From positions 2,697,766 to 2,761,765 of the forward strand of contig LT599017.1 of NCBI GenBank assembly GCA_900079765.1: a stretch of 64,000 nt of DNA, given 5' to 3'. The translations under genes were made by a program, and so were the position numbers. The notes beneath the pieces were generated by a model. It worked only from the letters and a program-made list of their open reading frames with translations. It was not told the origin of the DNA and did not search any database. The DNA is from an uncultured Eubacteriales bacterium. GTDB taxonomy: Bacteria; Bacillota; Clostridia; Oscillospirales; Oscillospiraceae. Position 1 is the first letter of the stretch. Each line of letters opens with the position of its first letter. Positions 1 to 8,618 of this stretch are shown here, one piece after another.

Positions 1-244
1 TATCTGCGAGGTGATTCATATCCCTGTCCACGCAGACCTGGTTCGTAAAGAGCGCAACATTTTTACCCTTGAGATACTCCTTCCACTCCGCGCTCTCCAG
101 CAATACCTCCGCGCCAATTTTGACACTGTCTCCAGCATTCTCCTGAGTGTTTCCGACAGCCGCAGCCCGATAAGGAGCGGCCAGGGCGGCCATCAGAGCC
201 GCCGCGAGTAGCAGTGCCGAAAATTTCTTATGTACTTTTCGCAT
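1..244 (-). CDS. NamZ-like (DUF1343) exo-beta-N-acetylmuramidase, N-terminal part only
   Basis: The ATG at 244 follows an AAGGAG site and opens a frame running off the left edge of the window. It starts with a signal peptide (MRKVHKKF, then an Ala/Leu-rich stretch ending near residue 28). After that comes a segment of the type 'GAEVLLES...LKGKNVALFTNQVCVDRDMNHLAD'. This matches the start of the DUF1343/NamZ fold, where 'G..vLl......LkGkrvgLvtNqtgvd' is conserved. Family members release N-acetylmuramic acid from the non-reducing ends of peptidoglycan fragments. The signal peptide implies export. Only about 81 residues are visible, so the catalytic part cannot be checked. A MurNAc-6-phosphate etherase operon lies about 20 kb away, a possible functional link (inference). 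Confidence 0.6.
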   Translation of the reverse strand, partial: MRKVHKKFSALLLAAALMAALAAPYRAAAVGNTQENAGDSVKIGAEVLLESAEWKEYLKGKNVALFTNQVCVDRDMNHLAD

Positions 245-444
245 TTTCTTATCTCCTTTTTTATCCATTAAATACATATATCGGGATTCAATCTTATCTT
301 AAACGAACAATTAAAGGTAATCAATATCACTTTGTCTTCCTGGAACAATATTCCATTTTGTGGTACTTTTCTATGTAATCACAATCTAATTGCAACTAGT
401 TTTCTTTTTCTAAATTTTAATATCATTGAGCCGCTAGTTATAGC

Positions 445-501
445 TTGCTTTTTGAAGAAAAGTCAGTTATAATAGCATCATAGCAGTTAGCATTTGCTAA
501 C
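445..501 (+). promoter_or_regulatory. sodA promoter with downstream GTTAG-N6-CTAAC operator
   Basis: A -35 TTGCTT (445-450) and a -10 TATAAT (468-473) are separated by 17 bases. Just downstream is the perfect palindrome GTTAGCA-TT-TGCTAAC (486-501). Its position just after the start site suits a repressor. The half-sites resemble those of DtxR-family metal regulators (DtxR/IdeR/MntR, TTAGG..CCTAA type), but that assignment is an inference. The same GTTAG-N6-CTAAC pattern overlaps the promoter of the HMA protein near 3480. Confidence 0.65.
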
Positions 502-526
502 CTAACGCTTAATTGGAGGTTTTTTT

Positions 527-1147
<621 letters not shown>

Positions 1148-1198
1148 AAGTCGGCACTGCCGCCGCATCAAATGCTAAATAGATTAGGAGGACCTATC

Positions 1199-1639
1199 AT
1201 GAGTACGAAATTATATGAGAAGATGAATTTGTACCTCGCCAACCAGGAGGTCAGCTATATCAAGCTCCACAATCTGCATTGGTATGTGAAGGGGCGCAGC
1301 TTTTTCACGCTGCACGCGAAACTGGAGGAGCTGTACAACCAGACCGCCAGCATCATCGACGAGGTGGCAGAGCGCCTGCTGGCCCTTGGGCAGTCTCCGG
1401 TCGCCAACATGAAAAATGCCCTCTCCATCGCCGCCATTAAGGAGCTGGACGATGCCTCCATCTCCTCGGAGGATACCATTCGCGGCCTGATCGCCGACGT
1501 GGAATACTGGATTCGGGACACGAAGGAGATTGCAGACCTGGCTGCTGAAGCAGGCGACGGAGCCACGGCCGACCAGTTTAACGGCTATCTGAGCGAATAT
1601 CAAAAGCTGATGTGGATGCTCCAGTCCTACCTCGCATAG
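1199..1639 (+). CDS. dps: Dps-family ferritin-like protein
   Basis: This 146-residue helical protein oxidises Fe(II) with peroxide and stores iron in a dodecameric shell, protecting DNA. The inter-subunit ferroxidase ligands are present with the canonical spacing: H27, H39, D54, E58. The upstream in-frame codons from 1172 were rejected because ATG 1199 has an AGGAGGACC ribosome site. It lies 51 bases after sodA and may be co-transcribed, so that SodA makes peroxide and Dps consumes it with iron. The N-terminus is short, without the long Lys-rich DNA-binding tail of E. coli Dps, so DNA binding is uncertain. Confidence 0.9.
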   Translation: MSTKLYEKMNLYLANQEVSYIKLHNLHWYVKGRSFFTLHAKLEELYNQTASIIDEVAERLLALGQSPVANMKNALSIAAIKELDDASISSEDTIRGLIADVEYWIRDTKEIADLAAEAGDGATADQFNGYLSEYQKLMWMLQSYLA

Positions 1640-1692
1640 ACGCCATTTACCCGGGTTTCGCCCCGCCAAACGATTTAAATACTAGACAATGG

Positions 1693-1725
1693 GAAACAGT
1701 ACAACTATTATGGTTGTACTGTTTC
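1693..1725 (+). repeat. 13-bp perfect inverted repeat between dps and the flavodiiron gene
   Basis: Arms 1693-1705 and 1713-1725 (GAAACAGTACAAC and its complement) are separated by seven bases. No clear T-tract follows. It could be a weak terminator for sodA-dps or an operator for the flavodiiron gene that starts 52 bases downstream. The sequence alone does not decide. Confidence 0.5.
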
Positions 1726-1776
1726 TTATGTAGAACGGGTCAATACCGGTTCGATTGCCGAGAAAGAAGGTACCGT

Positions 1777-3000
1777 ATGGATTGTATACAAAAGGTAGCC
1801 CCTCATATTGACTGGGTGGGCGGAAGCGACCGCCGTCTGGCGCTGTTTGAAAACATGTTCCCGTTGGAAAACGGCGTGACCTACAACGCCTATGTGATTC
1901 TGGATGAAAAAACAGCTCTTGTGGATACCGTGGACAACGCCATTCGCCAGCAGTTTTTCGAGAATCTACACGCCGCGCTGGGGGCACGGCCGCTGGATTA
2001 TCTGGTGATCAACCATATGGAGCCGGATCACTGCGCCCACATCGGGGACATCTGCCGTATCTGGCCGGGGGTGAAAATCGTCGGGAACCAAAAGACCTTT
2101 CAGATGATCCGGCAGTTCTATCAGATGGACCTGGAGGGGCGCATCCTTGAGATTAAGGAGGGCGCGGAGCTCCCCCTCGGTCGGCACAACCTGCGTTTCC
2201 ATATGGCACCGATGGTGCACTGGCCCGAAGTGATGTTCACCTACGAGACAACTGAAGGCATTTTGTTCTCGGCCGACGCCTTTGGCACCTTCGGGGGCTT
2301 TACCGGGAATCTGTTCAGCGACGAGCTGGATTACCAGGCCCTCTACATGGACGAGTCGCGCCGGTATTATACAAATATCGTGGGGAAGTATGGGCCGCAG
2401 GTTATAGCGGCTTTGGACAAGCTTAGCGGTCAGAATATTTCGCTCATTTGCCCTTTACACGGGCCTATCCTGAGGGGCGGCGATGTTTCCATCCTCATGG
2501 AAAAATATATGCGGTGGGCATCCTATCGTCCGGAGAAACCGGGCGTCGTACTGGCCTACGCCTCCATGTACGGAAATACGGAGGCGGTCGTCAGTCGGCT
2601 GGCGGGGCTCCTATCTCAAAAAGGGATACATGATCTGCAGATGTATGACGTCTCCAAAACGCATTATTCCGTCATTATCGCCCGCGCCTTTCAATATAGC
2701 CATCTAGTGCTGGCGTCGCCCACGTACAATATGCATCTATATCAGGCGATGGACGCCCTTGTGGACGATATGGCGAACTTAAATCTGCAGAACCGCGGGG
2801 TCGCCATTATCGGCAACGGCTCCTGGGCCCCCACCGCCCATACGCTTTTGCAGAAAAAGGTGGAGGCAATGAAAAGTATGAGTCTGGTCGCTCAGCCCCT
2901 TGTCATACGCTCGGCTATCAGGCCGGAGCAGGAACCAGAATTGGAGGATCTAGCCCAAAGACTGGCCGTTTCGGTAAAACGGGAGGCCACTCTATTATAG
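1777..3000 (+). CDS. fprA: Flavodiiron protein (FprA/A-type flavoprotein), O2 or NO reductase
   Basis: This 407-residue two-domain protein reduces O2 to water, or NO to N2O, in anaerobes. The N-terminal metallo-beta-lactamase-like domain carries the di-iron ligands H80, E82, D84, H85 (NHMEPDH), H148, D167 and H228. The C-terminal flavodoxin domain begins near residue 256, with the FMN phosphate loop 'ASMYGNTE'. The start chosen is ATG 1777 after AGAAAGAAGG. The open frame extends to 1612, inside dps, but those residues are not family-like. Neighbours are sodA and dps, so the role is probably oxygen scavenging. The electron donor (rubredoxin) is not in the window. Confidence 0.93.
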   Translation: MDCIQKVAPHIDWVGGSDRRLALFENMFPLENGVTYNAYVILDEKTALVDTVDNAIRQQFFENLHAALGARPLDYLVINHMEPDHCAHIGDICRIWPGVKIVGNQKTFQMIRQFYQMDLEGRILEIKEGAELPLGRHNLRFHMAPMVHWPEVMFTYETTEGILFSADAFGTFGGFTGNLFSDELDYQALYMDESRRYYTNIVGKYGPQVIAALDKLSGQNISLICPLHGPILRGGDVSILMEKYMRWASYRPEKPGVVLAYASMYGNTEAVVSRLAGLLSQKGIHDLQMYDVSKTHYSVIIARAFQYSHLVLASPTYNMHLYQAMDALVDDMANLNLQNRGVAIIGNGSWAPTAHTLLQKKVEAMKSMSLVAQPLVIRSAIRPEQEPELEDLAQRLAVSVKREATLL

Positions 3001-3017
3001 GCTGACATATTCCCATG

Positions 3018-3073
3018 TCTCAAAAGCACTCTGAGCGTGATGCAGCTCGCTCTCGGTGGGCTTTTCGCTTTTA
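3018..3073 (+). terminator. Probable terminator of the flavodiiron gene
   Basis: An imperfect hairpin pairs AAAAGCACTC...GAGCG with CGCTC...GGGCTTTT and is followed by a T-rich stretch, 18 bases after the stop codon. Confidence 0.45.
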
Positions 3074-3086
3074 ATTTATAGAAAAA

Positions 3087-3123
3087 AATATCCGCAAAGC
3101 TCATTCTGAGCTTTGCGGATATT
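3087..3123 (-). terminator. Terminator of the HMA gene
   Basis: A perfect 17-bp stem (3087-3103 with 3107-3123) has a 3-base loop. On the minus strand it is followed by a run of T, and it lies 21 bases past the HMA stop codon. Confidence 0.85.
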
Positions 3124-3144
3124 GGACGTATTTATTTTTCCCTT

Positions 3145-3354
3145 CTACGAAATCACGCGATAGCCTGTGGCATTGATTGCTGAGATGATTTGCTCCAGCG
3201 ATACAAGGGAAGTGTCATAGTCGACCTCGGTCTCTTCTTTGCGCTTATTTGCTTTGACTTTTTTGATGCCGGGCAGCTTTCGTACCGCATCCTGTACGGT
3301 AATTTCACAATGACCGCAGACCATGCCGTCCACGCGCAGTTTTGTTTTCTCCAT
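3145..3354 (-). CDS. Small heavy-metal-associated (HMA, CopZ-like) protein
   Basis: This 69-residue protein has the ferredoxin-like HMA fold and the metal-binding motif GMVCGHC (Cys pair near residues 13 and 16). Family members are soluble copper chaperones. The C-terminal 'INATGYRV' is typical. The longer open frame to 3423 was rejected because ATG 3354 has GAAGGAGG upstream. It stands alone, without a copper ATPase or CsoR gene nearby. Its promoter overlaps a GTTAG-N6-CTAAC palindrome like that of sodA. Metal specificity cannot be read from the sequence. Confidence 0.85.
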   Translation of the reverse strand: MEKTKLRVDGMVCGHCEITVQDAVRKLPGIKKVKANKRKEETEVDYDTSLVSLEQIISAINATGYRVIS

Positions 3355-3455
3355 AATATGTACCTCCTTCAAGTAAGTATATGACCGCATAGGGTCGCGC
3401 CCCACGAATACCCATTTAAGCATTTTAAAGCATTCGGCTGTTTGCTTGCTTAAAC

Positions 3456-3486
3456 ATTATATCACGTTATGTTAGCTTTGTCTAAC
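3456..3486 (-). promoter_or_regulatory. Promoter of the HMA gene overlapped by GTTAG-N6-CTAAC
   Basis: On the minus strand, TTAGAC (3480-3485) and TATAAT (3456-3461) are 18 bases apart. The interrupted palindrome GTTAG-CTTTGT-CTAAC (3471-3486) covers the -35 and spacer, a repressor-type placement. The half-sites are identical to those of the sodA operator. Confidence 0.6.
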
Positions 3487-3527
3487 CTCCAAGAGTATTC
3501 GTTTCATTTCGTTTCATATCCTCCGTC

Positions 3528-3785
3528 TTAATTTTCGCTTTGAATATCCGTTTCACTCTCCAACATTTCCATAATCTCGTCCAGCGTGAGGCTTGCGCCG
3601 TTTGCCCAGTAAACGCGCTCGCCGTCCGTCCGGGGCATTGCAAGCCCGCTGATTTCGGAAAACAGCGGATCGCCCAGTTTCGGCTTCAGCTCCAGCAGAA
3701 TAGCGCTGCCGTTATCCAGCTCAATGATGATTTCGTTGGGGTCTCCTTCATACGCCTGAGCGCTGGCAATTCTGGGTCTGCTCAC
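3528..3785 (-). CDS. DUF2442-like protein
   Basis: This 85-residue protein has 'IIIELDNGSAILLELKPKLGDPLFSEI' followed by 'TDGERVYWANGASLTLDEIMEML'. The layout (acidic strand, 'F/D-x-G', 'phi-x-W-x-x-G-x-x-L', C-terminal helix) is that of DUF2442 proteins. Their biochemical function is unknown to me. The start overlaps the end of the upstream paralogue by four bases, implying translational coupling. No toxin-type partner is visible. Confidence 0.5.
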   Translation of the reverse strand: MSRPRIASAQAYEGDPNEIIIELDNGSAILLELKPKLGDPLFSEISGLAMPRTDGERVYWANGASLTLDEIMEMLESETDIQSEN

Positions 3786-4039
3786 CCCGCATCCCCCCGT
3801 ACGATCTGTAAGATTTCCGAGCAGGACAGGCTGAGGCCGTCCCGCCAGTAGACCTGCTCGCCGTCCGTTTTCGGCGAAAGCAGCCGCCTATCCTTAAGCA
3901 GGGCGACAAAGTCCAAGTCCCGCGCCTTCGCCTCCACGGGAAGGATAACGGCCTGCCCGTTTATGAAGTGGATGTCCAGCGCCACGCCTGAAAAGCCGTC
4001 CCCCTGGCGGCACACACCGACCATCCGGATTTTTGTCAT
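3782..4039 (-). CDS. DUF2442-like protein, paralogue of the next gene
   Basis: This protein of about 85 residues shares the C-terminal pattern 'TDGEQVYWRDGLSLSCSEILQIV' with its downstream neighbour, so the pair is a tandem duplication. ATG 4039 was chosen over GTG 4048 because the GGGAGGTGA ribosome site is then correctly spaced. Function is unknown. The two genes form a small isolated operon. Confidence 0.5.
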   Translation of the reverse strand: MTKIRMVGVCRQGDGFSGVALDIHFINGQAVILPVEAKARDLDFVALLKDRRLLSPKTDGEQVYWRDGLSLSCSEILQIVRGDAG

Positions 4040-4251
4040 GTCGGTCACCTCCCGTTTCCACGCTTTTTAATTTGGGCTTGATTGGAGTATAGCGGGAAAA
4101 TTTCCATCTGTGTAAATTGCTAAGAACTCTTAGCAATTTTTTGAAACTACTTTTTTACTTACAAAGCTGAGGGGTGCCGGCGGTTTTTCCCCATCCGTTT
4201 CCTTTAATTGAACTGATCTGCAAATTCAAATACATACGTCGAAATGAGAAC

Positions 4252-4290
4252 AAAGCACCGTCTTTCTTACGAAGGACGGTGCTTTTCTTG
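4252..4290 (-). terminator. Hairpin terminator downstream of the SRPBCC-like gene
   Basis: AAAGCACCGTC (4252-4262) pairs with GACGGTGCTTT (4275-4285). T-rich sequence flanks it on both strands, so it may act in both directions. It lies 47 bases past the stop codon at 4333. Confidence 0.65.
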
Positions 4291-4332
4291 TCGTGGGAAG
4301 GTTATTTTTTCACAGCCCAGGGATGCTATAGC

Positions 4333-4794
4333 TCATAATGCTCCTTGGTTACTCAAAAGCTTTACCCATTTCTTTTGCCTATGAGCATAAAAACATTTTG
4401 CCCAGAGATATACAAACGGCGTTTTCCAGCCTGCATAGATTTCGACTTCATCCGTGTACTGCGAACCATCATCGCCCAATGGTTTCAATAAAATACTGTG
4501 ATTCCATATAGGCACATAGGTGTTGCTTTCATTTGTGTAAATCCGGTATGTTTTCTCGTCAAAATCAATTACTTTAATAGTATGTACCCCAAATGGAATA
4601 ACACCAAATAATTTAAAATGGAAAGAAAACGTTTCTCCCTCTTTCCAATTTAAATCACCGCCTCCATTTATGGGGGTAAATGTCGCATACGGCGAGGCTA
4701 TGTATTGCAATGTTTGCATGGATTTTAATTTATTGAAAACATTCTTCTCCGACGCAGGAAATCTAGAAGTTTTAATTATCGTTTTTCTTTTCAT
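4333..4794 (-). CDS. Probable SRPBCC (START/polyketide-cyclase-like) protein
   Basis: This 153-residue protein has an N-terminal strand 'IIKTSRFPASEKNVFNKLKSMQTLQYIASP'. It continues through alternating strands ('GETFSFHFKLFGVIPFGVHTIKVI', 'IWNHSILLKPLGDD'), like the helix-grip SRPBCC fold. Such proteins bind small hydrophobic ligands or are uncharacterised. ATG 4794 follows AAGGAGG; the extension to 4908 looks like non-coding leader. No signal peptide or catalytic signature is visible. The assignment rests on fold pattern only. Confidence 0.45.
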   Translation of the reverse strand: MKRKTIIKTSRFPASEKNVFNKLKSMQTLQYIASPYATFTPINGGGDLNWKEGETFSFHFKLFGVIPFGVHTIKVIDFDEKTYRIYTNESNTYVPIWNHSILLKPLGDDGSQYTDEVEIYAGWKTPFVYLWAKCFYAHRQKKWVKLLSNQGAL

Positions 4795-4913
4795 AATCCA
4801 TTTGCCTCCTTGTGCGTCAAAACTAATCAAATCAAAATCTTTTAACATCATAAAAAGACTAACCCTAGCCGAAAAATTCGGGATGCGAGCTAAGGTCAGA
4901 GTCAGCACCGGAG

Positions 4914-6557
4914 TTAGGAATTTCGGTGAAGATAGAGCGCCAGCTCCAGCAGGAAACGCTGGTCTGCGTCGTGCAGGTCCAGCCCTGTAGCCGCCTGGAT
5001 GCTTTTGATACGGTAGACCACCGTATTATAGTGGGTGAACATCTCCTCCGAGACGCGCCTGAGATTGCCGAAGTTCCGGAAGTAGCTCTCCAGGGTCTTG
5101 AGCAGTTCCTGCCCCTTCGACTGTTCCCGCTCCAAAAGCTTGTCCAGGGTCTCACGCACAAAAGCCGCGCTCTCTTCCTCAGGCTCGCTGGCGTAGAGCA
5201 CCCGCAGTAGGCCCAGCTTGCTGAACAAAAGCAGCCCCGTACTCCGACGCGCCGCCCGGAGCGCCACACAAGCCTCATGATCACTCTGCCTCAGACCGGC
5301 GATCCCCGCGTGGGGACGCCCGCAGCCCGCCGTAATGCGCAGAGCCGCGTATTCCAGGTTGAGCTTTTCCACTGCCTCGGGGAACCGCTCGCTTACGGCG
5401 GAAAAGCTGCGTTGATCCATGGCGCTGCTGAGGATGATCAGATATTCCCCGCCGGTATGTATCTTTCGCATGGATATACCCAGGTTGGCCAGGGTCGACT
5501 TAATTTCGCTGACCAGCAGGGTGCGCTGGAACAGCCCGGCGTATTTGTTTGCCGCGTCGGGCCGCTCTTGCAGTTGGGCTCGGATGATCAGGCAATTCTC
5601 TCTCATGTCCATGCCAAGCCCCATGGCCCGGGCGCACTCCCGCTCCTCGTCCAGAATATTGTCGGACAGGAGGTGGAGAACGAAATCGTCCAGAAAGCGG
5701 TCGCTGTTCTCTCGAACCGTACGTTCCCGGGATATCTCCAGGGGGATAGTCTGGAGCACCTGGGTCAGGATGCCCTCATCCCACTTTGCCAGTGGGTGGG
5801 CCGGATCGTAAATATACAGGAAACCAAAGGAGTAGCCGCCCACTTCCAGCACGTACATCTTGGCCCCGGATATAATGGCGGCGCAGACCTCGTCGTCCCC
5901 CATACCGCAAAACCGGGCGGCGGCGGACTCGGTCAGGCGGAGGGAGCGGCGGCTATTGATGCAGTCCAGGATAAGGATACTGCTGCCCGTCAGGCTGCAG
6001 GCCATTCTGGAGATTTCATCCAGGTCGGCTCCCTCCACGATGGTGCGGGTGAGCAGCTTATTGATGGTGAGGATGCTGCTGAGCAGGGCTGTCTGCCGCA
6101 GGAGAAGCTCGTCCGACACAGCCTTGATGATGTCGGCAAAGCGCACCCCGTCCGGCAGCAGGACCAGCGGGAACGCGTGTTCCCGCGCCTTGTCCACCAT
6201 CACCTGGGGGACGGTACCCAAATACTGTACCGGCTTGACACACAGGCCGGACATCCCCCGCTCCACCAGCTTGGGGACGAAACCCGCCAGGGCATCCGGG
6301 TCATCATGGATGGCATAGCAGGCGGTAATCATTAGCTCCCCGGAGGACAGCCAGTTGTAATACTCCGGAGTATCACTCAGGTTTACGCCGGTCACCAACG
6401 TCTCAAGCCCGGCCTCCCCGGCCAAAACACGGCTCCCCTGGAATACTGGAAGCGCCAAAAGCTCCGACAGACAAGGAAAATACGAAAGTTCTCCAGTATT
6501 CTGTACCGCCACAGTCTGAGCGCCCCCTGACCTAAAAATATCCCTATTCCCAAGCAC
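4914..6557 (-). CDS. PucR-family transcriptional regulator, divergent from the catabolic operon
   Basis: This protein of about 547 residues has a PucR N-terminal domain (about 30-150, including 'GVNLSDTPEYYNWLSSGELMIT'), a middle region (about 160-440), and a C-terminal PucR helix-turn-helix (about 485-545, 'TLESYFRNFGNLRRVSEEMFTHYNTVVYRIKSI'). PucR regulators typically activate purine or ureide catabolism genes. The position, divergent from a molybdenum hydroxylase/AllFGH operon with a 172-base gap, makes it the likely regulator (inference). The start is uncertain: GTG 6557 opens the frame, and a later GTG near residue 17 is an alternative. Confidence 0.85.
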   Translation of the reverse strand: MLGNRDIFRSGGAQTVAVQNTGELSYFPCLSELLALPVFQGSRVLAGEAGLETLVTGVNLSDTPEYYNWLSSGELMITACYAIHDDPDALAGFVPKLVERGMSGLCVKPVQYLGTVPQVMVDKAREHAFPLVLLPDGVRFADIIKAVSDELLLRQTALLSSILTINKLLTRTIVEGADLDEISRMACSLTGSSILILDCINSRRSLRLTESAAARFCGMGDDEVCAAIISGAKMYVLEVGGYSFGFLYIYDPAHPLAKWDEGILTQVLQTIPLEISRERTVRENSDRFLDDFVLHLLSDNILDEERECARAMGLGMDMRENCLIIRAQLQERPDAANKYAGLFQRTLLVSEIKSTLANLGISMRKIHTGGEYLIILSSAMDQRSFSAVSERFPEAVEKLNLEYAALRITAGCGRPHAGIAGLRQSDHEACVALRAARRSTGLLLFSKLGLLRVLYASEPEEESAAFVRETLDKLLEREQSKGQELLKTLESYFRNFGNLRRVSEEMFTHYNTVVYRIKSIQAATGLDLHDADQRFLLELALYLHRNS

Positions 6558-6729
6558 ACCCCAATAAACATACTCTCACAATAGTATAAAAATTTTTTTG
6601 TGAAGAGTCAACATATAAATTTCCATTTTTATCTAATACAATAGAAAAGGTAGACAAGTGTTCCCGCTACCCCCGCTTTCCATGAAGTCAGTCGACTGTG
6701 GTTATCATTTTTAAAAGGGAGGAAATTGT
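6558..6729. promoter_or_regulatory. Divergent control region between the pucR-like gene and the catabolic operon
   Basis: This is a 172-base AT-rich gap in an otherwise GC-rich neighbourhood. It must hold the promoters of both the PucR-like gene (minus) and the operon starting at 6730 (plus). GGGAGG sits just before the ATG at 6730. I cannot single out a convincing -35/-10 pair or operator. Confidence 0.45.
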
Positions 6730-7389
6730 ATGGCGATTATCGACAAAATGGAGCAGCAACTCAGGCCCTCCACAATCGGACTCAAGCCCTATGAGGCCAA
6801 AGTCATCCCATTGACCACCGGAGAGGATATGCTGGTCCGCGAGGCTTCCAGGGATGAAATCCCCCTGTTGATGGAGACCATCGAGCCCCTGATGAAACAG
6901 CCCAAGGATTTCTATGACATCGTGGCGTCCCGCATCTATGCCGAGCTGCTGGGCATGCTCCGCTACCGCGTGCAGGACGAGTACTGCTTCGTGGGGGCGG
7001 TAGACGGCGAAATCGCCGGCATCGTCAACGGCCGCTTTGTCAATGAGAAGGTGGGCATGAGCTATCACACCATAACTCTGCGCCGGGGTGCGCGGGTAGG
7101 CGCCCATCTGTTCGCCGCCAAGATGGAGTATCACATGGACGTGATGGGCCAAGACGAGGTCTGGATTGTGGCTGAGAGCCCCAACGGCTTTAAGCGCTGG
7201 ATGATTGAGTACGAGCTTGAGCCCAGGCTGCACTGCCCCCATGAGCTGGGCGGCGTGCCAACCTATGTGCTCACCCGCGCCCTGTGGCAAAAGCACAAGG
7301 GCAGCAAGTGCAACGGCATCCGCCCCGCCTTTGAGGATGTGATCGCGGCCAACCAGATTCTCCATAAGCCCGCCAAAATCATCGTCTGA
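6730..7389 (+). CDS. GNAT-like N-acetyltransferase-fold protein, first gene of the catabolic operon
   Basis: This 219-residue protein has an N-terminal 'VREASRDEIPLLMETIEPLM' followed by 'FVGAVDGEIAGIVNGRF' and 'VWIVAESPNGFKRWMIEYEL'. The order matches the GNAT fold: strand, helices, central strands, acyl-CoA loop region. The pyrophosphate loop Q/RxxGxG/A is not clear (the closest is 'RRGARVGAHLF'), so activity is uncertain. It lies 19 bases before the thiolase homologue. The ribosome site is AGGGAGGAAATTGT before the ATG. Its role in the pathway is unknown; it could acylate an amine or only bind an acyl-CoA. Confidence 0.5.
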   Translation: MAIIDKMEQQLRPSTIGLKPYEAKVIPLTTGEDMLVREASRDEIPLLMETIEPLMKQPKDFYDIVASRIYAELLGMLRYRVQDEYCFVGAVDGEIAGIVNGRFVNEKVGMSYHTITLRRGARVGAHLFAAKMEYHMDVMGQDEVWIVAESPNGFKRWMIEYELEPRLHCPHELGGVPTYVLTRALWQKHKGSKCNGIRPAFEDVIAANQILHKPAKIIV

Positions 7390-7408
7390 TGGAAAGGATG
7401 GTACCTGT

Positions 7409-8605
7409 ATGCGGCAGGTAGGAATTGTCGGCGTAGGCCACACCAAGTTCGGCAAATGGGAGGACACGTTCCTTGAGCTGATTACTCAGGCTGCCCTTGA
7501 GGCAATGGATGACGCCGGGGCCAAGACCGGCGACAAGAACGTCATCGATCAGGTATTTGTAGCTTCCATGGGTGCCGGTATCCTTAACCGGATCAGCGGC
7601 TCCGCCTCCGCCCTGGTGGACACGCTGAATATCCGCCCCGCCATGGCGGAGTGCGTGGAGAACGGCCCCGCCTCCGGCGCTTCCGCCATCAAGCTGGGCT
7701 ATATGGCAATTGCGTCGGGGCTGGCCGACTGCGTGCTGGTGGTAGGCGGTGAACAGATGCGGGCGGTATCCGGATGGGAAGCCACCGACTTCGTGGCCAC
7801 CATGCTTCACCCGACGGGAGAGTACCCCTACGGTTTGACACTGCCCTCCTTCGCTGGTATGTTCACCCGCCTGCGCATGGAGGAGTACGGCGTCACCAGC
7901 CGCGACCTGTCCATCATATCCGTCAAGAACCATGAGAACGCCACCCATAACCCCTGCGCCCACATCCAGCGCCATGTGAAGCTGGATCGCATCAGCGATC
8001 CCAGGTATGTGGACGCCACCAACCCCATGGTGGCAGACCCCCTCCGCCAGTTTGACATGTGCCCGGTTTCCGACGGCGCGGCGGCGGTGCTGCTGGTGGC
8101 CCGGGACAAACAGGAGGAGCTGGGTTTCGGCCACAAGCCCTTTGCCCGCATCGCAGGCATCGCTTCGGCCACCGACACCCATTATGTAGCCGACCGCGCA
8201 GAGCCTACCGACCTGCTGGCTGTCCGGCTCGCCGCCCAGAGGGCCTACCAAATGGCGGGCATAGGGCCTGAGGACATCGACTGCGCCGAGCTCCACGACG
8301 CCTTCCTCATCCTGGAGATCGCCGAGAGTGAGGAGTGCGGTCTCTTCCCCAGGGGACAGGGACATATCGCCGCCCGCAATGGCGACACGGCCATCGGCGG
8401 CAAGCTGCCCATCAATACATCCGGCGGTCTGAAGGCCAAGGGCCACCCTTTAGGGGCCACCGGCGTATCCCAGGTGGTAGAGCTGGTCCGTCAGGTCCGG
8501 GGCGAGGCGGAGGGCCGTCAGGTTGAGGGAGCCGCCACGGGTCTTGCCATCAATTTCGGCGGTTTTGGCAACAATGTAGTCGCCACCATCGTCACCACGA
8601 AGTAG
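7409..8605 (+). CDS. Thiolase-family (SCP2/archaeal type) protein lacking the nucleophilic cysteine
   Basis: This 398-residue thiolase-fold protein belongs to the group that pairs with DUF35 proteins. The C-terminal features are present: 'ELHDAFL' and 'GGLKAKGHPLGATGVSQ' with the general His. In the family, the nucleophile lies in a 'VEAACASGG' type motif. Here the aligned stretch is VENGPASGAS, with Pro87 (codon CCC) where Cys is expected. The nearest Cys is C82, five residues earlier. Ordinary Claisen condensation or thiolysis is therefore doubtful; it may bind acyl-CoA or work by another route. The next gene is the DUF35 partner, 13 bases downstream. Confidence 0.85.
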   Translation: MRQVGIVGVGHTKFGKWEDTFLELITQAALEAMDDAGAKTGDKNVIDQVFVASMGAGILNRISGSASALVDTLNIRPAMAECVENGPASGASAIKLGYMAIASGLADCVLVVGGEQMRAVSGWEATDFVATMLHPTGEYPYGLTLPSFAGMFTRLRMEEYGVTSRDLSIISVKNHENATHNPCAHIQRHVKLDRISDPRYVDATNPMVADPLRQFDMCPVSDGAAAVLLVARDKQEELGFGHKPFARIAGIASATDTHYVADRAEPTDLLAVRLAAQRAYQMAGIGPEDIDCAELHDAFLILEIAESEECGLFPRGQGHIAARNGDTAIGGKLPINTSGGLKAKGHPLGATGVSQVVELVRQVRGEAEGRQVEGAATGLAINFGGFGNNVVATIVTTK

Positions 8606-8618
8606 GGAGGGGATCGGA

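Noticed and set aside
1612-1776. Extended N-terminus of the flavodiiron frame reaching into dps
   Set aside because: The family start fits ATG 1777 with a good ribosome site, and the extension crosses an inverted repeat.
5277-6335. Long plus-strand open frame opposite the PucR-like regulator
   Set aside because: The minus strand encodes a clear PucR protein with recognisable domains. The plus-strand product has no recognisable motifs.
7379-8446. Minus-strand open frame opposite the thiolase homologue
   Set aside because: Antisense of a well-supported thiolase gene; composition and lack of motifs mark it as a shadow frame.
7409-8605. Calling the thiolase homologue an acetyl-CoA acetyltransferase
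   Set aside because: The nucleophilic Cys position is Pro, so the specific activity is not supported.
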